The notes beneath the pieces are model-generated. The model saw nothing but the letters and a program-made list of their open reading frames with translations, ran no database searches and was not told the DNA's origin. A stretch of DNA of 64,000 bases from JADJGC01 sp964617645 (lineage in GTDB: Bacteria; Zixibacteria; MSB-5A5; CAIYYT01): assembly GCA_964617645.1 (NCBI GenBank), contig CAZTYE010000001.1, positions 62,001 to 126,000 of the forward strand, in the 5' to 3' direction. Below are positions 33,859-42,329 of this stretch, one piece after another; positions within the stretch are counted from its first letter, which is position 1, and the number at the start of each line of letters is the position of its first letter. Position numbers and translations under genes: made by a program.

Positions 33859-35103
33859 GTGAAAACTATCGACTCGGGCCGCATCGTCGTGGTAGGTGGA
33901 GGAGCCGCAGGCTACTTTGCCGCCATCACCGCCGCCGAGAAAAACCGTCGCGCGCGGATTCTCCTGCTCGAATCGGCTCGTCAGCCGTTGTACAAGTTGC
34001 GCATCTCCGGTGGTGGGCGGTGCAATGTAACGCATCACTGTTTCGAGCCGGACGAGCTTCTCAAGGGCTATCCACGCGGACACAAGGAACTGATCGGGCC
34101 ATTTCAGCTCTTCCAACCGCGCAATACAGTGCAGTGGTTCGAGACGCGCGGTGTGCGGTTGAAAACCGAAGAAGACGGGCGAATGTTTCCGACCACTGAT
34201 GACGCAGAGACTGTCGCCCGGTGTCTGGAGCAGGCTGCTGAGCGCGCCGGTGTCGAAGTTCGCTTGCACACCCGAGTGATGGGGATAAGGCGTTTGCATG
34301 GCGACGGTGAACCGCCAAGATTCGAAGTGCAAGTCAAGGATGATGCAGCAGCTTCTGGGGATGCCGTGCTGTTGGCCACGGGCTCCAGCCCATCCGGCTA
34401 CGAGATCGCAAGATCGCTCGGGCACTCGATTGTTGCGCCGATGCCCTCGTTGTTCACATTTAGGATTAAAGACGCGCGATTAGCGGGGCTATCCGGTATC
34501 GCTTTTCACGATACCTACCTGCGCCTAAATGTCGGCGGAGCGAACTTCGCCTTTCGTGGACCGCTCCTCATTACGCACTGGGGCGTCTCCGGCCCGGCAG
34601 TGCTCAAACTGTCGGCGTTCGCCGCGCGGCACATGTTCATGGCGCGTTATCAGGCTGAAATGACCGTTGACTTCTTGCCGAACCTTGATGCCGAACGGAT
34701 CGGCGTTAATCTTCACGGCTATCGCGAGCAGCATCCGACTCGGGCGGTTTTGGCAAATCCGTTATTCGAGGTGCCAAAGCGCTACTGGGAGCGTCTGGTG
34801 GCTGCCGCGGGAATCGAGAGCGATCGCACATGGGCGCACCTGACCAAGCCGCAAACACTGGAACTGGTGAATCAACTCAAGACGGCTGCCTTCCCAGTAA
34901 CCGGGAAGGGGGAGTTCAAGGACGAGTTCGTGACCGCCGGGGGCATCAAATCGAAAGAGGTGGACTTCCGCACTATGCAAAGCCGAATCTGTCCGGGATT
35001 GTACTTTGCGGGGGAGATATTGGATATAGACGGCATCACGGGCGGCTACAATTTCCAGGCTGCATGGACGACTGGCTGGCTCGCTGGAACAGCGGTCGCT
35101 TAA
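33859..35103 (+). CDS. HI0933/BaiN-family FAD-dependent oxidoreductase
   Basis: 414-aa flavoprotein. Dinucleotide-binding motif VVVGGGAAGYFAAITAAE at the N-terminus; the family signature KLRISGGGRCNVTHH is unmistakable. FAD-binding C-terminal segments are GGIKSKEVDFRTMQS, LYFAGEILDIDGITGGYNFQ and AWTTGWLAG. Homologues are annotated as NAD(P)/FAD-dependent dehydrogenases, one of which (BaiN) reduces bile-acid double bonds, but most have unknown substrates. I chose GTG 33859 because the Rossmann motif should lie close to the N-terminus. No Shine-Dalgarno is visible. Confidence 0.9.
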   Translation: MKTIDSGRIVVVGGGAAGYFAAITAAEKNRRARILLLESARQPLYKLRISGGGRCNVTHHCFEPDELLKGYPRGHKELIGPFQLFQPRNTVQWFETRGVRLKTEEDGRMFPTTDDAETVARCLEQAAERAGVEVRLHTRVMGIRRLHGDGEPPRFEVQVKDDAAASGDAVLLATGSSPSGYEIARSLGHSIVAPMPSLFTFRIKDARLAGLSGIAFHDTYLRLNVGGANFAFRGPLLITHWGVSGPAVLKLSAFAARHMFMARYQAEMTVDFLPNLDAERIGVNLHGYREQHPTRAVLANPLFEVPKRYWERLVAAAGIESDRTWAHLTKPQTLELVNQLKTAAFPVTGKGEFKDEFVTAGGIKSKEVDFRTMQSRICPGLYFAGEILDIDGITGGYNFQAAWTTGWLAGTAVA

Positions 35104-35190
35104 CTCTAATTCGCTTTCGCGTAATGTCTTAAGCCATATACTACCAATTTAATGATAATTAGCGCTGCGAAAATCACACTTTCGTGAGAA

Positions 35191-35208
35191 TTGTGAAAAG
35201 ATTCACAA
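35191..35208. promoter_or_regulatory. CRP/FNR-family consensus site upstream of gdhA
   Basis: TTGTGAA-AAGA-TTCACAA is a perfect palindrome and contains TGTGA-N6-TCACA exactly. Its centre is about 72 bp upstream of the predicted gdhA transcription start, a classical class I activator position. A near-identical element lies at 9336-9354. Confidence 0.55.
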
Positions 35209-35236
35209 AAATCGTACTAACTTTGGTCGCTTATTC

Positions 35237-35265
35237 TTGACTTGGCAATCTCGTTTCTCTAATTT
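35237..35265 (+). promoter_or_regulatory. Sigma-70 promoter of gdhA
   Basis: TTGACT (35237-35242), 17-bp spacer, TAATTT (35260-35265). Predicted start about 35272, giving a leader of about 199 nt before gdhA. Confidence 0.6.
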
Positions 35266-35277
35266 GCGCGGCAAAAC

Positions 35278-35410
35278 AGACACGTCTAACGTGTCTTGAG
35301 ACTGAAAAGAAAGCATATGTGGTGAGTCGGAGTGCAATGTCGGATCCTCAAGTGAGAACAACTTCATTGCTGTCCGAACGTGACCGCGTCGGACAGTGGC
35401 GTCCGTCACG
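35278..35410 (+). ncRNA. Structured gdhA leader with candidate H-type pseudoknot
   Basis: The leader contains a 7-bp hairpin AGACACG/CGTGTCT (35278-35296) near its 5' end. Further on, an 8-bp stem CTGTCCGA/TCGGACAG (35370-35377 with 35389-35396) has a loop whose CGTGAC (35379-35384) is the exact complement of GTCACG at 35405-35410. This forms an H-type pseudoknot with a 1-nt and an 8-nt crossing loop. CGGAC (35390-35394) can instead pair with GTCCG (35401-35405), which would break both pseudoknot stems. This resembles a two-state regulatory RNA. No known riboswitch class was recognised. Confidence 0.45.
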
Positions 35411-35470
35411 AATCCCACCGAATAGAATTTCATTTCCGTTGTTTACAGGACGGGAAGGGAGAAGGAGTTC

Positions 35471-36757
35471 ATGAAGAGCGAATCGTTCAATCCGTTTGCC
35501 ATGGCGCAACAGCAGTTCGACAAGGCGGCGGACTTTCTGAATCTCGATCAGGGGACGCGCGAACTGCTGCGCAATCCGCTGCGCGAGTATCATTTCAGCA
35601 TTCCGGTGCGGATGGATGACGGCAAAACCAAGGTCTTTCGCGGTTTTCGTGTCCAGCACAACGATTCGCGCGGTCCGTCGAAGGGCGGAATCCGTTTCCA
35701 CCCGCAAGAGACGGCCGACACCGTTCGCGCGCTGGCGATGTGGATGACGTGGAAATGCTCGGTTGTCAATATCCCGCTCGGTGGTGGCAAAGGCGGCGTA
35801 ATCTGCGACCCGCACAATCTATCTCAGCACGAGCAAGAGCAAATCTGTCGCGGGTGGATTCGCCAGTTGTGGCGCAATGTCGGTCCGCTGGCGGACGTGC
35901 CGGCGCCGGATGTCATGACTAACGCACAGCACATGCTCTGGATGCTCGACGAGTACGAACACATCACGGGCGAGAAGAGTCCCGGCCTCATCACCGGCAA
36001 ACCGGTCGGAATGGGCGGGTCGCTCGGCCGCACTGAGGCCACCGGCTACGGCGTCATGTACACCGTGCGCGAGGCCCTCAAAGACATGAACATCAAGCCG
36101 GAGAACACCACGGCGGCGTTCCAGGGCTTTGGCAATGTTTCGCAGTATGCGCTGCAGCTCTACCAACGCATGGGCGGCCACGCGGTTTGCGTTTCTTGCT
36201 GGGATCAAAAGGACCAAACCTCATACACCTATCGCAAAACGTCGGGCGTCAGTTTCGACGAATTGATGAGCATCACTGATCGATTTGGCGGAATCGACAA
36301 AGAGAAGGCCAAGGCCGTCGGTTACGAAATTCTACCGGGTGATGCTTGGATCGAGCAGGATGTCGACATCCTCGTTCCGGCAGCTATCGAAAATCAGGTA
36401 ACCGGCGAAACCGTGCGCAAGATCGGTAAAAAAGCAAAAATCGTGGCCGAAGGCGCCAACGGTCCGACCACGCCGGAAGCCGATAAGGTTCTGGAAGAGC
36501 GCGGTATCTTCATGATCCCCGACTTTCTCGCCAATGCCGGCGGCGTTACCTGCAGCTACTTCGAGCAAGTGCAGAGCAACATGAACTACTATTGGGAAAA
36601 AGACGAAGTCCTCGGCAAGCTCGATGTCAAGATGACTTCAGCGTTTAGCGATGTTCTCGAACTGGCCAAGAAGCGCAAGCTCTACATGCGCGATGCCGCC
36701 TATATGATCTCGGTGAGCCGTGTGGCGCAGGCCTGTCGCGACCGCGGCTGGATTTAG
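35471..36757 (+). CDS. gdhA: Glutamate dehydrogenase (Glu/Leu/Phe/Val family)
   Basis: Interconverts 2-oxoglutarate plus ammonium and glutamate. 428 aa, the length of the hexameric Gdh of thermophiles and Gram-positives. The substrate domain has GPSKGGIRFHP and VNIPLGGGKGGVICDP with catalytic Lys, then DVPAPDVMT with the catalytic Asp. The Rossmann domain has FQGFGNVSQYALQL. AANALITE-type sequence appears as PAAIENQVTGETV. The ATG at 35471 is preceded by AAGGAG. It sits behind a regulated-looking promoter and structured leader and is closed by a strong hairpin, so it is monocistronic. Confidence 0.96.
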   Translation: MKSESFNPFAMAQQQFDKAADFLNLDQGTRELLRNPLREYHFSIPVRMDDGKTKVFRGFRVQHNDSRGPSKGGIRFHPQETADTVRALAMWMTWKCSVVNIPLGGGKGGVICDPHNLSQHEQEQICRGWIRQLWRNVGPLADVPAPDVMTNAQHMLWMLDEYEHITGEKSPGLITGKPVGMGGSLGRTEATGYGVMYTVREALKDMNIKPENTTAAFQGFGNVSQYALQLYQRMGGHAVCVSCWDQKDQTSYTYRKTSGVSFDELMSITDRFGGIDKEKAKAVGYEILPGDAWIEQDVDILVPAAIENQVTGETVRKIGKKAKIVAEGANGPTTPEADKVLEERGIFMIPDFLANAGGVTCSYFEQVQSNMNYYWEKDEVLGKLDVKMTSAFSDVLELAKKRKLYMRDAAYMISVSRVAQACRDRGWI

Positions 36758-36786
36758 TAAATCGTCTCTCCTTGAGGGTTGCTGTA

Positions 36787-36816
36787 GCGGAGACGGACCG
36801 AAGGGTTCGTCCCCGC
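36787..36816 (+). terminator. Hairpin terminator after gdhA
   Basis: Thirteen-position stem (GCGGAGACGGACC with GGTTCGTCCCCGC, one mismatch) and loop GAAG, 30 nt after the gdhA stop; only TTT follows, so it may work weakly. Confidence 0.6.
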
Positions 36817-37020
36817 TTTGCATTTGTAGTACAACTGTCCAGGCAGAAGTCTCCGCCTCAAACTGCAATTGTTGGCGCCGCGCTCGAAAAATAATCGCGG
36901 CGATTTCTGCCATTCCTGCAATTGTACAACAGTTTGTGAAGCAATAAACTGTCTAATGCCGCAGCGAGTGTGCGGCAAGCAGTGGAACGACTTCTCCGCG
37001 AAAGAGGTTAAACGAGATAG

Positions 37021-38283
37021 ATGGACAAGTATGTGATCGAAGGCGGCCGCCCGCTTCATGGCCGGGTCAGCGCCATGCGTTCAAAAAACTCGACCTTGCC
37101 GATTCTGGCCGCCGCACTTCTGCCGCGCAAAGGCACGACCGTGCTCGAGCACGTGCCGGACCTGCGCGACATCGTCATCATGTTGCAGGTGCTCAAAGAG
37201 CTGGGCGCCGAAATCGACTGGGATCGCAACAACGCGACCGTAAAGATTTCAGCCGCAAATCTGACCAGCAGCGAGGCGCCTTACGATTTGGTTCGCAAGA
37301 TGCGGGCGTCGTTTCTGGTGCTCGGATCGCTGATCGCCCGTCTCGGTGAAGCGCGTGTTTCGCTTCCCGGCGGTTGTTCGCTCGGGCAGCGACCGGTCAA
37401 TCTCCACCTTAAGGGATTTGCCCAATTGGGGGTGGGCATTTCCGAATCCGCCGGTTATGTGCTGGCGCATGGTAACGTCCGCGGCGGTGAAGTCTATTTT
37501 GACCGACCGTCGCACACCGGCACGGAGAACATCATGATCGGGGCGGCATTGGCTGCCGGAACAACGACAAGAATCATCAACGCGGCCTGCGACCCGGAAG
37601 TCGTCGATCTGGCGGAATTTCTGAACAAGATGGGCGCTAAAATCGATGGCGCCGGTTCTACCGTGATGACTATTGACGGCGTCGATGAACTCCAGCCCGT
37701 AAACTACGCTCCGATGCCGGATCGCCTTGAAGTTGGCACGTTCCTCTGCATGGCCGCCGGCTGCGGCGGGGAAGTTACGGTCGAGAACGGGATTGCCGAA
37801 CACCTCGATGTCGTCCTGCTCAAGCTGCGCGAAATGGGATGTCAGATCACGACCGCCGCCAGTTCAGTCACGCTTAAGTCCGATGGGCGACTCAAGGCGA
37901 CCGATTTCATTACGTTCCCTTATCCCGGATTCCCCACTGACCTGCAGGCCTGTTTTGTCGCCCTGACTACTCGCGCCGCCGGAACTTCTCACATGCGCGA
38001 GACGGTGTTCGACGACCGCTTCAGCCACTGTATGGAATTAGTGCGCCTCGGCGCCAAAGTGAACATCATCGGCGATGTCGCCACGATTGAAGGCGTTCCC
38101 CGATTAAACGGCACGAACGTTATGGCGTCAGATATACGTGCCGGCGCCGGACTGGTGACGGCCTGCTTAATGGCTGAAGGAACCAGCGAGGTGCGCCGAA
38201 TTTATCATATAGAACGGGGCTACGACCAACTTGATGTCAAGCTCCAATCGCTTGGAGCATCGATCAACAAAGTCCCGGATTAG
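37021..38283 (+). CDS. murA: UDP-N-acetylglucosamine 1-carboxyvinyltransferase
   Basis: First committed step of peptidoglycan synthesis: transfers enolpyruvate from PEP to UDP-GlcNAc. 420 aa. Conserved Lys22-Asn23 in SKNSTLPILAAALLP; the active-site loop LPGGCSLGQRPVNLHL carries Cys119, the residue modified by fosfomycin. SHTGTENIMIGAALA, FPTDLQACFVALTT and the catalytic DDRFSHCMEL region are all intact. ATG at 37021; no strong Shine-Dalgarno. Monocistronic or loosely linked to the next gene (38 bp). Confidence 0.96.
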   Translation: MDKYVIEGGRPLHGRVSAMRSKNSTLPILAAALLPRKGTTVLEHVPDLRDIVIMLQVLKELGAEIDWDRNNATVKISAANLTSSEAPYDLVRKMRASFLVLGSLIARLGEARVSLPGGCSLGQRPVNLHLKGFAQLGVGISESAGYVLAHGNVRGGEVYFDRPSHTGTENIMIGAALAAGTTTRIINAACDPEVVDLAEFLNKMGAKIDGAGSTVMTIDGVDELQPVNYAPMPDRLEVGTFLCMAAGCGGEVTVENGIAEHLDVVLLKLREMGCQITTAASSVTLKSDGRLKATDFITFPYPGFPTDLQACFVALTTRAAGTSHMRETVFDDRFSHCMELVRLGAKVNIIGDVATIEGVPRLNGTNVMASDIRAGAGLVTACLMAEGTSEVRRIYHIERGYDQLDVKLQSLGASINKVPD

Positions 38284-38321
38284 CGCGCCGGGCGGCGGAT
38301 ATCTCACGAAAGGTGATTGCG

Positions 38322-41300
38322 ATGAAACGAACTCTCTGCCTCCTGTGCCTGACGTTGGCGGCCTTGTCGACGGCGTCGCTGGCTCAGGAAGAGTACTTCG
38401 GCAAAAACAAGGTACAGTACAAGGGATTCGATTGGACGTTTATCCAGTCACCGAATTTCGACGTCTATTATTACGACGAACAATACGATCTGGCAAAGTT
38501 CGCGATCGCCGAATTGGAATCGGCTTATGTTCATGTATCGCGCGAGCTTGACTACCGCCTCAAGGGTCGCGTGCCCGTCTTTCTTTACAATTCGCCAAAT
38601 GAGTTCCAGCAGACGAATGTGACGCCGGAATTGCTGCCGGAAGGCGTCGGTGGATTCACCGAGTACTTCAAGAATCGCGTCGTCGTGCCGTTCAACGGGT
38701 CGTTTGAGGATCTCCGCCATGTTCTCCATCACGAACTGACACACGCCGTCATCGTCGACATGATCTACGGCAACGTCCTCGGATCGCTGTTGTCGCGCCA
38801 GTATTTGTTTCGACTGCCGCTCTGGTATGGCGAAGGCTATGCCGAGTGGTCGTCGCGCTTCGGTTGGGACTATTTCGCCGACATGATTGTCCGCGACGCG
38901 ACGATTCACGATTATCTCGCGCCGGTCGACTTCCTCGGTGGATACTTGGCTTACAAGCAAGGGCAAGCGGCGATAAAGTTTTTGGTTGAGACCTACGGTG
39001 AAGAGAAGATCATCGACATCATCAACAAAGGACGCCGCAGCCTGTCGCTATCGCGCGCCATGAAAGCGTCCATCGGCTTGACCACCACTGAGTTCGACGA
39101 GAAATTCCAACTCTATCTGAAGAAAGTCTATTGGCCGGAAATCGCCATTCGCGACGAGCCTTCCAAGTTTTCCAAGCGACTGTCCGACCACGAAAAGGAC
39201 GGATCGTACTTCAATGAAAAACCGGCATTCTCGCCGAACGGCGATTTGATCGCCTTTTACTCCGACCGTTCCGATTTCACGGAAATCTATCTGATGAGCG
39301 CGGTGGACGGCAAAATCAAGCGCAGCCTCGTCAAGGGTGAACGCTCCGGCGATCTTGAATCCCTGCACTCGTTCGTGAGCGGACTTTCTTGGTCGGCCGA
39401 CGGGAAGTATCTCGCCTTTGCCGCCAAGTCGGGCGGGAAAGACGCGTTGATGATCTACGACGTCAAGAAGCGCGATATCGTCAAGCGGATTCGCCCAGGA
39501 TTCGGGTCGATCTACAACCCGAGCTGGACCCCCGACGGCGATGTAGTGATCACCGGCGTGACGGGCGGCAAATCCGATCTTTACCGGGTTGACGTCGAGA
39601 GCGAAAAACTGACCCGGCTTACTGATGATACCTATGACGACAAGGACGCCGCTGTCTCACACGACGGAACCCGGCTGGCTTTCGCATCGGATCGACCAAT
39701 CGCCGGTCGTTCGGAGCGGCGATTGCATTACGGTACCTACAATATCTTCATCCTGGATCTTGCCACCGGTGCGATAACCGATACCGTGACCCGTGAGGAC
39801 GGCATCGTGCGCTATCCGACTTGGTCACCGGATGGCCAAAAGCTCTGTTACGTCTCGAATCTGAACGGAATCGACAACCTCTACATCAAAGAGTTGGCTT
39901 CGACTCAACCGGCATACCCGATTACAAACGTTCTCTCCGGCATTTCCGCCCCGCACTGGTCGCCGAAGGGAGACCAGATCGTCTTTCAGGCATTTTTCAA
40001 GGGCGGATACGACATTTACCTGATGAAGGAAATTCGTCCGGCGACCGAAGCCGGCGCGCCGCTGGTGGCGACCAAATTCGTCAAGGGTGAAATGCGCGCG
40101 GAGTTTGCCGCGAAAGACCTGATCAACGTCGATGATAGCGCCTCGGTACGCGATTCGCTTTTCAACAAGGAATTCCCGATGGAGGGCGAAAGCACCGATT
40201 TCGTCTTCAAGCCGCCGGTGCGCAAGGTGGCGACGGAGGGCATGCCGCAAGATTCTCTCTCCGGCCCGCTGGTTCCCGAAGATGATGGTCGGGACACACT
40301 CTATACCAAGAACGAATCCGGCGAATATGAAGTTCGTAAATACAAGGCGAAGTTCTCGCCCGATATCGTTTCCGGCGGGTTGTCTTACGACACCTTTTAC
40401 GGCCTTCGTGGGCAGTCATTAATCCTCGTTACGGATTATCTGGGCAATCACTCATTTATCATTGGCACTGACATTGTCAATTCGATCAACCAATCGAATC
40501 TGCAATTGATTTACTTGAATTCAACTTACCGCACCGATTTCGGCTTCGGGATTTTTCATAACAAGAACTACTTCGAAGACAATCGCAACCGGCTCTTCTC
40601 CGACCGTACTTACGGATTGATGGCGATGGTGCAACACCCATTTAGCCTGTTCCGCCGCGTTCAACTCGACATGTCGCATATCTACATTGATCGCACTTAT
40701 TACGATCCGCGCATCGAAGACGGCCGGTTGGTGTACGATGACGCCAACGAGAACGCGACGACCCTCGATCTGTCATTGGTGCACGACAATGTTCTTTGGG
40801 GATTTACCGGACCGATTAACGGCAGTCGCTGGAAACTGCGCTTGGAGCGCTCGGTGCCGATCTCAACCAGTTCGCAGGACTATTGGGCCGGTGAACTTGA
40901 CTACCGCAAATATTACCATCTGGGCGGCCAGTACTCGTTTGCCTTCCGAATTGCGGGCGGCGCGTCGTTTGGGTCCGACAAGAAAACTTACTATCTCGGC
41001 GGCAACACTAACTATATCGGCTCGACTTCTGCGGACGACGATGTCTACTCCGTCGACGGCTTCTACTTCTCGAAAATCGTCACACCGCTGCGCGGCTATG
41101 ATTACTTCGAATTTCAGGGCAGCAAGTACGCGCTTGCTAATGTCGAGTTTCGCTATCCGTTTATTGAGTACTTTGCGATGCGATTCCCGCTGCCGCTGGT
41201 GCTGGCGCGGGTTTCCGGAGCGGTTTTCCTTGACGTCGGCGCCTCTTGGAACCGCAATGAGGAATTCAAGGTCGGCACCAGTACCGGTTCGGATCGATTA

Positions 41301-41441
41301 CTCGGACTCAAGAGCGGCTTTGGCACCGGCGTTCGCGCCAACCTCGGTTTCTTCTTGTTGCGCTATGATCTTGCTTGGGCCTGGGACTTGGTGCAGACCA
41401 GCAAACCGAAGCATTATATCAGCTTCGGCGCCGAGTTCTGA
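38322..41441 (+). CDS. Giant outer-membrane protein: metalloprotease-like, TolB-like propeller and barrel domains
   Basis: 1039 aa with signal peptide (about 1-21). Domain 1 (about 25-270) is a gluzincin-like peptidase: HELTH at 137-141 and GEGYAEW at 170-176, the glutamate of which could be the third zinc ligand. Domain 2 (about 285-575) is a TolB/DPP-IV-type propeller with repeats like PAFSPNGDLIAFYSD, LSWSADGKYLAFAAK, PTWSPDGQKLCYVS and PHWSPKGDQIVF. A linker with many acidic residues follows, then domain 3 (about 680-1039) is a BamA/patatin-like beta-barrel ending in a C-terminal aromatic (HYISFGAEF). The combination suggests a surface-anchored protease. ATG 38322 has AAAGGTG upstream. 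Confidence 0.85.
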   Translation: MKRTLCLLCLTLAALSTASLAQEEYFGKNKVQYKGFDWTFIQSPNFDVYYYDEQYDLAKFAIAELESAYVHVSRELDYRLKGRVPVFLYNSPNEFQQTNVTPELLPEGVGGFTEYFKNRVVVPFNGSFEDLRHVLHHELTHAVIVDMIYGNVLGSLLSRQYLFRLPLWYGEGYAEWSSRFGWDYFADMIVRDATIHDYLAPVDFLGGYLAYKQGQAAIKFLVETYGEEKIIDIINKGRRSLSLSRAMKASIGLTTTEFDEKFQLYLKKVYWPEIAIRDEPSKFSKRLSDHEKDGSYFNEKPAFSPNGDLIAFYSDRSDFTEIYLMSAVDGKIKRSLVKGERSGDLESLHSFVSGLSWSADGKYLAFAAKSGGKDALMIYDVKKRDIVKRIRPGFGSIYNPSWTPDGDVVITGVTGGKSDLYRVDVESEKLTRLTDDTYDDKDAAVSHDGTRLAFASDRPIAGRSERRLHYGTYNIFILDLATGAITDTVTREDGIVRYPTWSPDGQKLCYVSNLNGIDNLYIKELASTQPAYPITNVLSGISAPHWSPKGDQIVFQAFFKGGYDIYLMKEIRPATEAGAPLVATKFVKGEMRAEFAAKDLINVDDSASVRDSLFNKEFPMEGESTDFVFKPPVRKVATEGMPQDSLSGPLVPEDDGRDTLYTKNESGEYEVRKYKAKFSPDIVSGGLSYDTFYGLRGQSLILVTDYLGNHSFIIGTDIVNSINQSNLQLIYLNSTYRTDFGFGIFHNKNYFEDNRNRLFSDRTYGLMAMVQHPFSLFRRVQLDMSHIYIDRTYYDPRIEDGRLVYDDANENATTLDLSLVHDNVLWGFTGPINGSRWKLRLERSVPISTSSQDYWAGELDYRKYYHLGGQYSFAFRIAGGASFGSDKKTYYLGGNTNYIGSTSADDDVYSVDGFYFSKIVTPLRGYDYFEFQGSKYALANVEFRYPFIEYFAMRFPLPLVLARVSGAVFLDVGASWNRNEEFKVGTSTGSDRLLGLKSGFGTGVRANLGFFLLRYDLAWAWDLVQTSKPKHYISFGAEF

Positions 41442-41462
41442 TCTGGAAAGATCTCTGAATTG

Positions 41463-41498
41463 CGCGGGTGAGTCGGATGATTCGCCCGCGTTCTTTAT
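41463..41498 (+). terminator. Terminator after the giant outer-membrane protein gene
   Basis: Stem CGCGGGTGA/TCGCCCGCG (41463-41490, one G-U pair) followed by TTCTTTATT, between two convergent genes. Confidence 0.65.
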
Positions 41499-41514
41499 TG
41501 CCCGTCACCACCGA

Positions 41515-42186
41515 CTATTCCCGAATGCGCACATGAAGCTGGTGGAAATCAATCACTCGCTTCGGCGCGTTGTGACGCTGTGAGAAGCAATTGCCCATCG
41601 GTCCGTGAAACGGTACATCGTCGGCTTCGTTGACGCCGATCACACTTCGTGCGGCGAACAACTGGTGGCCCGACTTGTCGGATATCGTATTGTCGTCGCA
41701 CTTGCCCCAGTAGAACCGAATCGGCAGCGTCTCTCCACGATACTGCAATCGATCGGACACGTAGAAGTAGATCTTGAGCAACTCTCCCGGCCCGACCAGC
41801 GAACGCGGTGTCGGCGTGTGATTCTTGACATCCTGTTGGTCGGCGATGGCCACCAACCGCAGGAAGGCTGATCGGCTCGTCGAATCTGCCGCCGGCATGC
41901 GACCGCTTCGAGCCGTGAGATACTCCCAATTACCCGCCGTTAACGACCCAAAGGTCGCCGAGTCGAAGACGAAAGCTTGATCATCAAACTCGATATAGAA
42001 ATTAAACCCGCCCAACGCCGCCGTCGAGTCGGTGATTTTCAGCGAAACAACCATTTGCTCGCCCGAGTTCACGACAGAGTCCGCCACCAGCCACAGGTTG
42101 GCAAGGGGAACCGATAGATCCCGCTGCGCCCGGCATGGCCATGCCAACAGCAGAGCCACAATCACGAGTGCTAACGTCAAACGCAT
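41515..42186 (-). CDS. Secreted protein with cohesin-like domain
   Basis: 223 aa from ATG 42186: signal peptide MRLTLALVIVALLLAWPCRA, then one beta-sandwich of about 140 aa with GGFNFYIEFDDQAFVFDSA and GPGELLKIYFYVSD, the pattern of type I cohesin/fimbrial-like modules that bind dockerins. The tail has a partly ordered C-terminus ending in a His-rich stretch (FSQRHNAPKRVIDFHQLH). The window also encodes two dockerin-bearing proteins, so binding between them is possible but unproven. No Shine-Dalgarno visible. Confidence 0.72.
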   Translation of the reverse strand: MRLTLALVIVALLLAWPCRAQRDLSVPLANLWLVADSVVNSGEQMVVSLKITDSTAALGGFNFYIEFDDQAFVFDSATFGSLTAGNWEYLTARSGRMPAADSTSRSAFLRLVAIADQQDVKNHTPTPRSLVGPGELLKIYFYVSDRLQYRGETLPIRFYWGKCDDNTISDKSGHQLFAARSVIGVNEADDVPFHGPMGNCFSQRHNAPKRVIDFHQLHVRIRE

Positions 42187-42329
42187 GTTATTGCTTATAC
42201 GATTCACAGGCGTCTTCGGACTGCTCAACGTGGGCCTCTCGTTAACGAAGCTTAACAACAAAAGTGGAACAAAAGTGGCGTTGATCCGGTATTACAAGGC
42301 GAATTGAGTGGTGAAGGAGTTACCGACGA

